Assembly (NCBI GenBank): GCA_038380435.1
Contig: JAWZYU010000018.1
Span: forward strand, 50,307,751-50,371,750
Source: Ryuthela nishihirai
Lineage: Eukaryota; Arthropoda; Arachnida; Araneae; Heptathelidae
Direction of reading: 5' to 3'
Length of the DNA: 64,000 nt
This document shows, one piece after another, positions 56,540 to 64,000 of the stretch. Made by a program: the position numbers and the translations under genes. Within the stretch, counting starts at the first letter, position 1, and the number at the start of each line of letters is the position of its first letter. Below the pieces are notes generated by a model. The model ran no database searches and was not told the DNA's origin. It saw nothing but the letters and a program-made list of their open reading frames with translations.

Positions 56540-57206
56540 TGTAACGCTCCAAAACAATTGCAAAATACTTAAAGTTTTATGCTCCGGATAGCTTAGACGG
56601 GTGCCAGGCAATAATTAACCAATTGCCAAAATGTAGAATAAGTTGATTTAGGGTTCAAATGCCAGCGAGCGTTCATAAGTAAGAATCAAAAATGATTCTT
56701 AACAAAATAAGAGTTAATGTAAAAAAGATCCTAAATTAGCGTTGCTCAAGATAAAAAACTATAGACTCAAAAGTTTATAACAAAACAAAATAGATTTATT
56801 TCCAAAATAATTAACTCACCAAGACATCAATGAAGAAACTAAATTCTGTGCTACACGCACGGTGCTACGCACCTTACTACATCTCTCTGCTCTCTCTACA
56901 ACTCTGCTCTCAGTGCTCAAGTGACTCGCAGGTCACGGTTTTGACAATGGGCCGGCGCATGCCGGGAAAGACATTTGCATACAATGACGAAGGACGCAAG
57001 CTATGACGCAAGAGGGGGCGTGTCCTTGGCACGTGCTTTAACGGTTACGGTCGGAAGTTCGGAGTTGCGCATACGCAACTCCTAGAAACTTGAAAACGAG
57101 TGCTGTGATGCCGAAAAGGAAATAAAAAATCCCCAAAATGATAAATATAACGTAAATTAAACAAAACTGGTTAAGGTAAAGCAAAAGTGAACGGTGGGGC
57201 ATCACA
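56540..57206 (-). repeat. 5' LTR (667 bp)
   Basis: Begins tgtaacgctccaaaacaatt on the plus strand and ends ggggcatcaca. In the minus orientation this is the upstream LTR and would hold the promoter. Same length as the other LTR. Confidence 0.95.
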
Positions 57207-57210
57207 AGAT

Positions 57211-57297
57211 GAGTCGTGTCTAGCTTTTTAGGGGTGTATATAGGATCAGGATCTGTAAGTAGTGTAGGAACCGGTATTGTAGGCGAATGTGCCACGC
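57211..57297 (-). pseudogene. second copy of the cysteine-rich protein family, upstream piece
   Basis: Minus strand from 57295 reads MAHSPTIPVPTLLTDPDPIY, then TPKKLDTTHL at the LTR edge. Across the insertion the frame matches that of QNELNELVQDL at 52076, so removing the LTR element and one copy of its AGAT flank joins them. This piece is the variable, proline-rich linker between the N-terminal cysteine block and the conserved middle. The N-terminal cysteine block is not found upstream. Confidence 0.7.
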
Positions 57298-57299
57298 CC

Positions 57300-58870
57300 C
57301 CTTCCCCACCATAAAGTCCCCCGATCTAGAACCAGTATGGTGTGTGCAACGCCCACCTGTCAAAAGCCCCTTGAGTTTTGTTTACATTTGTCAAACGTCC
57401 ATCGAGTTTTATTTACAGTGAAACGCCCCCTCTATAAAGATGGTTTACCCTTCCCAAGATCCTAAATATCAACCCACCATCTTGGAGTCTGACGTCATGA
57501 CCCTCGAAAACAACCCTCGAAATATTCTTATCATCACCTAAACCCATTGGCAACTAATTCTGAAATTTACCAACTAAACTTTCAGTGGTTTCATCCATTT
57601 ACCTCACATCATCCTCAACCTACAATACAGAAAGTCCTTGAAATATGACGCAAACATCATGACCAGACCTGTCCAGCTCTTTGACATCAGTTTTCGTAAA
57701 GTACTGCAACCCACTCCAAAAAACAAACCTGCTTTCCACGGTTGGACTCGATCCCTCAGCCTCACGTTTATCCATTACGCCAAGGATAGTACATGACTGT
57801 GATGCCTAAAGGTAGATATTCTTGGTGCAGAAGGAATAACCGATCATTTTTTTCTATTCCTTATAAATTATATTTTTATTTCTTGATTTTTTGTTAATCG
57901 CATTTAACATGGGAATTATTTTTTATTCCTTGTGAATCACAAACATTTTAACTTAGGAATAAATTATATATTTATTTCTCGCATTTATTTTCTATTAATT
58001 AACATACGAATAAATTATATTTTTATTTTTTGTGAATTAGTAATATATATACATATTTTTTAAAAAAGAAATTTTTTATGTCTTGTGAATCACATTTGGA
58101 AATAAGCACGTCAAATTCCCATCTCACGCTCCTGTGACCCACGTTTTACTGACAGACGGGAAAAGAATTTACAATCTGAAAAGTCTTGCGAAATAGACCA
58201 AATAAAAAATGTTTGTCTTTCACGCATCTTACTCTGAATAATAATTATCAGCGCAATTTATTTGGAAATACTTTCCCAATCTGTGAACTAAATGAAACAG
58301 ACCACGCATTAAATTTGTAACCTTCTGGCCCATTTTTCTTCTGAACCACGCTTTATTGACTGATGGGAAAAGAATTTACAATCTGAAAAGTCCTGCGAAA
58401 CAGACCAAGAAATAAACATCATTTTTTTTTCAAATAAAGTAGTACATTGTTTGTTCTGAATACGTCATGATTTCTAAAACCTGTCGATATTTAAACTGGC
58501 GTCGTAGGTGGTAGGTCATTCTTGTCCTGACTTGTCTGATCCTTATCTTTGACGAGATGCTCTCTGACTGGCTAAAACAGGCTTTTATTAGTGTGTAAAT
58601 AAGGCATAGGTGAAATGCCTTTCAAGTGGTTGGTAATGCAACACGTGCATTCTATGGTCATATCAGAGTGACGAAGTATTAGAGTATAGCAAAGGGACTA
58701 TTTGTTGTCTCCTATATGAATTACATATCTCTCCCCATCAATTAAAGTCAGGTGTCCTTTTCTTGATCGTACATTGAGTGCTTTTCGCCTTGCTTGAGAA
58801 CTATTTAAGTATTCGAACGTTAATTGGACAGAATTTGATCGAATTAGTTACAGACAGGTTGTGAACTCTG
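57300..58870. other. intergenic; direct repeat and coding-like patch
   Basis: 57440-57795 has a fairly open plus-strand reading (PKYQPTILESDVMTLENNPR and later patches) that I cannot assign. 58136-58205 and 58341-58412 are direct repeats sharing gggaaaagaatttacaatct and gaaaagtc. The remainder is very AT-rich, with repeated attatattttatt-like words at 57860-58080. Confidence 0.4.
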
Positions 58871-58876
58871 TGAAAC

Positions 58877-59389
58877 ATGATCATGCAAAATATTTGTATA
58901 GTTCTAGATCTCGACGGTTTTCGTGTAAACGGACATTTCCTAGTGCGGGAACTTAGGTATGCAACCCCGAACGAGAAATACAGTGTCTATCGGTGCAATC
59001 TTCGTCATTACCAAACTCTGTCGGTAAAGGACAGGAAGATGATCAACTTAGTGTCTAAACATGTCTTAGGCTTACTCTTCCATCCATCTGGTGAAAAGGT
59101 ATGGACGTTAGATCACGTTACTATAATCGTGAAATATGCTTACAACCGTGCATGTACTGGAGAAACTAATGTGGTGAGTTACAAAAGAGGAAATGATGAA
59201 AGAATTCTGTAAGAACAATTAAATATTTCCAGTATTATTCTCGAACATTCTGGATGCCCCAAATACTGTGATCTACCAAAAGCCGCTGCTTTTGAGTGTG
59301 GTTATCACAAAGGAGAGGGAGTCTACTGTTCGTTAGCAGAAAAAGCCGCATTTTTCGGGTGGATCCATCGTTTTAAATATGATGATTAA
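58877..59389 (+). pseudogene. exonuclease-like protein of the Polinton-like element
   Basis: The methionine at 58877 starts a frame with VLDLDGFRVNGHFLVRELRY. An early acidic D-x-D/E-G-F motif followed by a short strand is typical of a DEDDh-type exonuclease-like family that I know from invertebrate repetitive proteins. The frame continues through KHVLGLLFHP and YKRGNDERIL to a TAA at 59210-59212. It then goes on in the same frame with ILEHSGCPKYCDLPKAAAFE and ends in a cysteine-rich part at 59389. So only one stop breaks a product of about 170 residues. Exonuclease activity is inference from the first motif; later catalytic residues were not identified. Confidence 0.45.
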
Positions 59390-59572
59390 GTATTGAATGT
59401 GACTGGGAACAGGCTACAACATGCTTTGTATCGGCGTCGTGAGTCATTATTTCCATGCACACATACATCAACTCCTAATGGATCTCATGTATGATTTCTC
59501 AAAAATTATATCATTGCTCCTGATTGGATGTCATAGAACCGTAGAGGGTGCTGCTTTCTCTGGTTAAACAGC

Positions 59573-59839
59573 GTGCACACGACAAGTGCGTTATTGTCCA
59601 CCCTGCAGGCTAACCATTCAGATGTGTGGTGTCTCGGTGAAGATGTTTACGTTGTGCCTTCTCTGTTCAAAAATAATTTTTCGGTGCATGTACGTCGTTA
59701 CAAGAAGAATGAAAATGGTGAACTCGTCTACCCTACACCTAGGGGGGTTATCCTCTCGCTACCTGAATGGGACGCTCTGTGTAAAACGGTCCCTCACATC
59801 GAGGATCAAGTGGAAATTGGCCCTAATCAACAAACGTAG
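59573..59839 (+). CDS. PC4-like single-stranded DNA-binding protein
   Basis: 88 codons, intact. The core (residues about 35-75) reads FSVHVRRYKKNENGELVYP, then RGVILSLPEWDALCKTVPHI. This fits the transcriptional coactivator PC4 fold: two strands with an R-x-Y/F, a P-x-x-x-G-I-x-L-S turn, then a helix starting E/Q-W. PC4 proteins bind single-stranded DNA as dimers and aid transcription or replication. The stop (59837-59839) directly precedes the start of the next gene, so the two would share a transcript. Start choice is uncertain because the frame is open upstream only for a short way. Confidence 0.55.
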   Translation: MHTTSALLSTLQANHSDVWCLGEDVYVVPSLFKNNFSVHVRRYKKNENGELVYPTPRGVILSLPEWDALCKTVPHIEDQVEIGPNQQT

Positions 59840-60271
59840 ATGATCAATTTACATGTGTACATGTATCGCAATGAAGCAAGCGAACGTTGTATCGACTTCA
59901 TCAATCGACTTTTACAATTTCGTGTGCTGAACTGGACTATAACTTTCAATGTGTCGCAGTGATTTACATTTGCTATCCATCTACATGAAGTGATCGTGGT
60001 GGTACGTAATGTGTGTGGCCCCCTCAAAGACTACCAACTGTACACAGCCATTTTGGAACATTCTGAATCAGTTCTGCCTTTCCTGTTGGGTCCTGCTTTT
60101 GAAGGACACGACCGTGTCTATCAGCTCATAGTGGACATTTTCCAGCAAGAATTAACACATCTGATACTGTTAGATGGACTTCAGCCTGAAGAAAAACTCC
60201 CCACCTTCGTAGGATGGTCGGGTGACCTGGAAGTTGATGCATTAGCACAAGAGTTTGTGGATAAGGCCTAG
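59840..60271 (+). pseudogene. unknown protein of the Polinton-like element
   Basis: The ATG at 59840 immediately follows the stop of the PC4-like gene. The frame reads 40 residues (INRLLQFRVLNWTITFNV) to a TGA at 59960-59962, then continues in the same frame with FAIHLHEVIVVVRNVCG and YTAILEHSESVLPFLLG to 60271. One stop interrupts an otherwise intact protein of about 143 residues. It has no membrane segment and no motif that I can name. It shares reading frame and orientation with its two upstream neighbours. Confidence 0.45.
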
Positions 60272-60448
60272 AAATGGGTCCTGTTGTACATTGTAGATTC
60301 TGGATTTGTATGTACTCAGAAATGTAATGCTAATGAATATTTTAATGAATATTGCTAATGATACAAAAAATCAAATGTATAAATTAGTTTAATTAAAAAG
60401 TTGAAACCTATATAATGTGTCATTGTGTTCTTTACGATTCATTTTAGT

Positions 60449-60526
60449 CTTAGTTAGGATAGGAGAAAGAAGGTGTTAGGCAGTGTGGGCACTGCCTAAC
60501 ACCTTCTTTCTCCTATCCTAACTAAG
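60449..60526. repeat. perfect 37-bp hairpin, 4-base loop
   Basis: 60449-60485 and 60490-60526 are exact reverse complements of 37 bases, separated by tggg. The arm contains taggagaaagaaggtgttag. It lies between two gene remnants of the Polinton-like element. No other copy is in the window. Confidence 0.95.
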
Positions 60527-60570
60527 CTAGTGTATCCTAACCTGCTAGTGTTGGCAGTGTAATCATAACA

Positions 60571-60831
60571 GTGCTAATGATAGTGGTGCTTGTATTAGAA
60601 CTTGTGGCCCTTAGAAAAAATATTCAGTTTGGGGAATCAAATGTATTAGGCAGTGATTTTAAAATGCGACTGTGTAACTCAACAGTGGACATCAGACAAT
60701 TTATAGGAGATATCCCTAAAGTTACAGGAGTTACTCTTTCATTACATCAATGGCAAAACCTAGTCGAATACGATGTGTGGGTCCAGCAGAAAACAAAACT
60801 CTGGAAACCCATTATTTCGACCCTGAAATAG
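60571..60831 (+). CDS. second PC4-like protein, diverged
   Basis: An open frame of 86 codons. The part from residue about 30, FKMRLCNSTVDIRQFIGDIP followed by GVTLSLHQWQNLVEYDV, shows the PC4 pattern: V-D-I-R on the second strand, then G-V-T-L-S and a Q-W helix. The N-terminal 25 residues are hydrophobic and probably not part of the original protein. It is only about 30% similar to the first PC4-like protein by eye. Its last codons overlap the start of the integrase remnant in another frame. Confidence 0.45.
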   Translation: MLMIVVLVLELVALRKNIQFGESNVLGSDFKMRLCNSTVDIRQFIGDIPKVTGVTLSLHQWQNLVEYDVWVQQKTKLWKPIISTLK

Positions 60832-61122
60832 GATTTGGTGGTGTAAAAAGGTTAGCTCAGAACACACGGCTACCTCTAAAATTCGTACGTGAGTGGTTAG
60901 ATAAGTAATCCGCCTACACATTACACAAACCTGTTCGCAGAAATTTCCCATGGAACACAGTTTACATAACGGGTTTTGATGAACAGTGGCAAGCTCCTGG
61001 TTGTAAAAAACCTGATCCGATACATTCGTACGGTTATCGACATATTCTCTCTTCATGCTTGGGCTGTACCTATGAGAACAAAAACAGGTAAAGAAATGGT
61101 GCAGGCCTTTAGCAAAATCTGA
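60801..61122 (+). pseudogene. Polinton-type integrase, N-terminal part
   Basis: Integrase would join the element to target DNA. The frame starting near 60807 reads YFDPEIGFGGVKRLAQ, then LPLKFVREWLDK, a stop, SAYTLHKPVRRNFPW and GFDEQWQA, the opening of this family. The first catalytic D would follow Q-W-Q-A but the frame is lost there. From 61033 another frame gives VIDIFSLHAWAVPMRTKTGK and EMVQAFSKI, then a stop at about 61120. The stretch holding the second D and the E is absent, so the enzyme is dead. Confidence 0.75.
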
Positions 61123-61127
61123 CTAAA

Positions 61128-61335
61128 GGGTGGTCCCCATGCGTTTGAGGAAGGAAGATGAGGTGAAAGGAGAAGAGGAAGAAGGAGAAGAGGTGAAAGG
61201 TGTGTTTTATAAATCAGAGCTGCAAAAAGTGGCTGAACCTTCCCACTACACCGTTGAGGAAACACTAGAGAAGAAAGGTCGACGTGTTCTATTCAAGTGG
61301 CGAGGGTACCCAAAACCTTTTGGATACCTAACAAT
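61128..61335 (+). pseudogene. Polinton-type integrase, C-terminal chromodomain
   Basis: After an internal deletion of most of the catalytic domain the C-terminus resumes: an acidic low-complexity stretch, then VKGVFYKSELQKV and a chromodomain (YTVEETLEKKGRRVLFKWRG, then YPKPF). Chromodomains bind modified histone tails and can guide integration. The aromatic W of K-W-R-G is present. The usual ending N-S-W-I is changed by a frameshift near 61322. Only about 20 codons separate this from the N-terminal part. Confidence 0.7.
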
Positions 61336-61680
61336 GCATAGTTTCTACTTGACCCTACCTTCAACTACTACTCAAGATATTTAACTCCACAACTCATAGA
61401 CTGATTTTACTGTTCGCCTAGCACAACATGTTCATCTCTATGGAAAACGAAAAGTGGGTTTAGCAGAAGTTCACATTCCAGTGAGCTGGTAATATGTCGA
61501 TTAGTCCAATTACACCTAAAATTATTATGCTCCTGTTCTACCTGAAGAATACCAGAAAATTAAGCTACGGGCTGAGAAAATCAACCGTGAAGAACTGCTA
61601 GCTCATCTCTCTGCTCTAGTCCCGAAAGAAATAATGGTGTCACACACTGACGTTTTACAGCCAGCTTCAGGATATTCCAA
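61336..61680 (+). pseudogene. start of a Polinton-associated protein of unknown role
   Basis: MHSFYLTLPS at about 61336, then in shifted frames DFTVRLAQHVHLYGKRKVGL and AEVHIPVSW. This order (start F-Y-x-T-L-P-S, then F-T-x-x-L, then V-G-L-A-E) recurs at the start of a protein linked to Polinton-type elements as I know them. Its role is not established to my knowledge. A later piece (KLRAEKINREELLAHLSALV, 61560-61622) may be its continuation. The RTE-type LINE begins just after. Confidence 0.45.
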
Positions 61681-61689
61681 ATTCGGTTA

Positions 61690-62040
61690 AGAAAGGAGAT
61701 ATTTCTCTTGTGCCAAGTGACTTCAATGCTAAAGCTGGTACTGACTATGACCTTTGTGCAGGAATTTTATTTTATGGGATTTGTAGTGTCATTGGGAGTT
61801 CCAATGGCAATGGGGAACGTATCCTACAGGTAAGTAAACTTAATGGTTTACGAATAACTAACACATACTACAAACACTAGGACATTTATAAATATATGTG
61901 GGTTTAATCTGATGGGCTGCATAGTAATATAACATATTATATTTTAATTAACAGCAAATGGACCAATTCATGTTAGGAATACCAGATAACACAGGGGAGC
62001 CGAAATTGGGTCTGACCATTACCTGGTCAAAAATGTCCTG
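61690..62040 (+). pseudogene. RTE-type endonuclease, C-terminal half
   Basis: The endonuclease would nick the target DNA. PSDFNAKAGTDYD (G-D-F-N-A-K-V-G in relatives) lies near 61705-61745 and holds the conserved D and N. NGNGERILQVSKLNGLRITN follows, then a W-x-S-P-D-G-like block near 61900 and the S-D-H motif near 62015. This pattern (N-E-x-G-x-R-L, then a late N-Q-I-D-Y-I) is that of RTE-clade endonucleases such as BovB. The N-terminal half, seen in copy 2 at 20055, is missing. Three or more stops interrupt it. Confidence 0.75.
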
Positions 62041-62057
62041 TAGCTGAAGGTTAAGAA

Positions 62058-64000
62058 ATGTGTGCTAAAGTTAAGAAAATTACCTTCAACACCGAAAGTT
62101 TGAAAGATCCATATATAGCCAGAGCATACCATGATAGGCAACTTAGTCATTATGACAATCGCGGTTTGTTTACTGCTGAAGTTGAGAAAGAATGGGATCA
62201 GTTTAAACAGGCTTTTCTTGAAACCAACAGTACTCGTTTGGGTAAAAGGGAACAGAGGAAACAAAATTATTTGAGTGATAAGACTATGGAACTTTTTTCT
62301 GAAAGAAGGACGTGCAGGATTATTATGAATCAACACCCTACTAGTCCTAACAGAAGGCATTACAACGAGCTTAATAAACACGTAAAGGATCAGTTAACAG
62401 CTGATAAAAATCTTTGGCTTGATAGCTTTGCTGACAAAGCAGAGGTAGCAGTTAAACAGCACAACAGCAGGGGATTGTACCAGATTGTTAATGTTTTGTG
62501 TGGGAAGAAATAGAGAGGTACACAGGGATTGAGGGATAAGCATGGCAAGGTGGTTAAAACCGAGGATTCTGTAATGGCTAGATGGGTGAAGCGTTTCAGA
62601 GATGTTCTAAATAATGTGATTATTTCTACTCTCATTATTTGTAATGAGGAAAGATGCATTACTGGCTTTATTAATGGTCTTATATCACGTTCCCAAGTCT
62701 CTTCGGCTATCTCCAAATTAAAACTGCATAAATCCTCAGGGGTGGATGAAATCACCTCTGAAATGTTTAGAGCTGGGAACATTTGTGTTGTCGCATAGCT
62801 GACTGAAATTTTGAATATTTTTTTTGATAAAGGTGTTGTTCCTAAGGATTTTACTCCGAATTTTTAAAAAAGGTGATCGCAGTTCTTGTGATAATTATAG
62901 GCGAAATAGTTTATTTTCTGTTTCAGGTAATGTTCTTTGCATGATTATGCTTAATATAACTAAGAATTTGGTTGATGGACAACTGCGTGATGAACAGTGT
63001 GGATTCAGAAGTGGTAGGGGATGTATTGATCAAATATTTTCATTTAGGCAGATTCTTGAGAAATGTTTAGAGTTTCAGAAACCTTTTTTGAATCTGTTGA
63101 TCGACATTAGTTCAGGTTGATTGTTAGATCATATGGAATACCTGATAAGTTAGTGTAATGAGAGCTCTCTATAATAACACTGAGTCGTGTATGAGAGTTG
63201 GTACGTCTTGCAGCGATTGGTTTAGCAATGCTAGTGGAGGGTGAATTCTGTTTTCTTTCCTCTTTAGTTTGGTTATTGATTATATTATGCAAAATATATG
63301 CAAGGGAAAGATTTTGGCCTTAAATGGTCTAGAGATTTCAAAATTTCTGATTTAGATTATGCAGATGATTTCGCTCTGTTGGCTACTGATGTTGATGAGA
63401 TGAATTCGCTCATTAGGGCTGTTGGTGAGACTGGTAATGAATTAGGTTTGGTGATAAACAGAGAAAAAACTAAAGTGATGAAAATTGGTCAGGCAGATGG
63501 TGCTTCAGTTGCTTTGAATGGCTGTACTATTGAGCAAGTGTCTCAGTTTAACTATCTTGGGAGCTATGTAACAGATACTGATGATGTATGGCATGAGATA
63601 AATAAAAGAATAGGAATTGTCGCTGGGACTTTTAAGAATCAATGGGGAGTATGGAAAAATAGGCATATGCAGCTAAAGACTAACATTAGGTTGTATAATA
63701 GTTTGGTTCTTTCTAAGATTAGTTATGGTAGCGAAACATGGACTCAGCAGGATAACAAGAAACTTGATGCATTTAATTCTAGATGCTTACGCAGTATCTT
63801 GGGTAATGATGAAGTTAGAAAAGGAGTCATCAATCTCTTTTGAGCAGCATATTGTGCAGAGAGAGACTGCGTTGGTTTGGCCATGTTTTTCGTATGCATA
63901 GCTGCAAATTAGCAAAGAGGATTATGAACAGTGTGCCTAAGGGTATCAGGAAAAGGGGGAGACCTAGGATGCGATGTCGCAGACAATGTCAAACAGGACC
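62058..64000 (+). pseudogene. RTE-type reverse transcriptase
   Basis: The polymerase of the LINE. Linker 62058-62513 starts ITFNTESLKDPYIARAYH; a single in-frame TAG (62511-62513) precedes 62529-62798, which holds SAISKLKLHKSSGVDEITSE of the fingers. A one-base shift near 62860 leads to 62824-63120, with RIFKKGDRSSCDNYRR, LRDEQCGFRSGRGCID and LLIDIS. A second disrupted part (63120-63300) holds the G-x-x-Q-G box region. 63298-63843 is open, with DLDYADDFALL (catalytic YADD at 63358-63369), FNYLGSYVTDTD and SYGSETWTQQD. After a further shift a W-F-G-H block leads to a basic tail. Close to intact but dead. Confidence 0.9.

Larger units (their letters stand above)
52081..57206 (-). mobile_element. 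complete LTR retrotransposon carrying gag but no visible pol
   Basis: Two direct 667-bp repeats bound it, with TG...CA ends, and AGAT is duplicated on both sides (52077-52080 and 57207-57210). Transcription would run on the minus strand: primer-binding site at 56502-56522, gag, a second frame, a long non-coding stretch, polypurine tract at 52748-52762. The internal part of 3.8 kb is too short for gag plus pol and contains no reverse transcriptase, RNase H or integrase motif, so it would depend on an autonomous relative. The LTRs differ at about nine positions, which means recent insertion. Confidence 0.9.
58877..61680 (+). mobile_element. Polinton/Maverick-like element remnant
   Basis: A run of plus-strand gene remnants with short gaps: an exonuclease-like protein, a PC4-like protein, an unknown protein, a hairpin, a second PC4-like protein, an integrase with chromodomain and the start of a protein that I associate with Polinton-type elements. 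The integrase is the anchor for the assignment. DNA polymerase B, packaging ATPase, protease and capsid genes are not in the window. The right side is cut by the RTE-type LINE at about 61690. No terminal repeats are seen. Confidence 0.6.
61690..64000 (+). mobile_element. RTE-type LINE copy 3, best preserved, runs off window
   Basis: Begins in the middle of the endonuclease at about 61690, so it is 5' truncated against the Polinton-like remnant. It contains the endonuclease C-terminus, linker and nearly the whole reverse transcriptase, and is cut by the window end about 30 residues into the final basic tail. Same family as 5505-9225, 20055-20905 and 2295-2490. Confidence 0.85.

Noticed and set aside
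52579..57295. Hydrophobic minus-strand open frames of about 60 codons in both LTRs (52579-52761 and within 57038-57295).
   Set aside because: They lie wholly in LTR sequence apart from the extension at 57211, which belongs to the interrupted protein-family copy. Their presence twice only reflects LTR duplication; no motif supports a gene.

Overview
This window reads as AT-rich animal nuclear DNA, most likely from an arthropod. There are no bacterial gene clusters, operons or ribosome-binding sites, and every recognisable protein fragment belongs to a eukaryotic mobile element: LINEs, Tc1-like and P-like transposons, LTR retrotransposons, tRNA-headed SINEs and a Polinton-like element. A chelicerate is a guess from the mixture of families, not a demonstration. 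I found no convincing host gene, rRNA or functional tRNA. Almost every coding remnant is broken by stops, frameshifts, deletions or later insertions, so this looks like a decaying repeat-rich intergenic or heterochromatic region.

Layout. 1-2.3 kb: a minus-strand LINE (endonuclease plus reverse transcriptase), flanked by the 3' end of an RTE-type LINE and a minus-strand SINE-A. 5.5-9.2 kb: a scrambled RTE-type LINE carrying one copy each of two SINE families. 9.3-10.8 kb: a Tc1-like transposon with an internally duplicated transposase end. 11.9-14.6 kb: a second LINE type and a zinc-knuckle ORF1 remnant. 15-20 kb: a 144-bp tandem repeat, SINE-A, and a minus-strand Tc1-like transposon carrying an 82-bp minisatellite. 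20-25.3 kb: an RTE endonuclease remnant and dispersed repeats. 25.5-27.2 kb: a third Tc1-like transposon with a SINE-A inserted in it, bounded by a 13-bp target-site duplication. 29.8-34.2 kb: SINE-B and the 5' part of a Gypsy-type LTR element (leader, gag, protease). 35.2-38.1 kb: a tandem array interrupted by a full-length pseudogene of a cysteine-rich protein family that I recognise only as a repetitive arthropod 'uncharacterised protein'. 39-41.5 kb: a foldback element with a tRNA-like end, and two SINE-A copies. 42.4-48.5 kb: a P-element-like transposon inserted into the 3' end of a LINE. 51.8-57.3 kb: a complete LTR retrotransposon with gag but no visible pol, bounded by a 4-bp target-site duplication, inserted into a second copy of the 36-kb protein family. 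58.9-61.7 kb: a Polinton/Maverick-like remnant (exonuclease-like protein, two PC4-like proteins, a chromodomain integrase) with a perfect 37-bp hairpin. 61.7-64 kb: the best-preserved RTE-type LINE, running off the end.

How the parts relate. The window is a record of nested insertions rather than a pathway. Relative ages can be read from nesting: SINE-A is younger than the 25.5-kb Tc1 copy, the P-like element is younger than the LINE it splits, and the LTR element is younger than the protein-family copy it splits. That LTR element is the most recent event that can be dated here, since its two 667-bp LTRs differ at about nine positions by eye.
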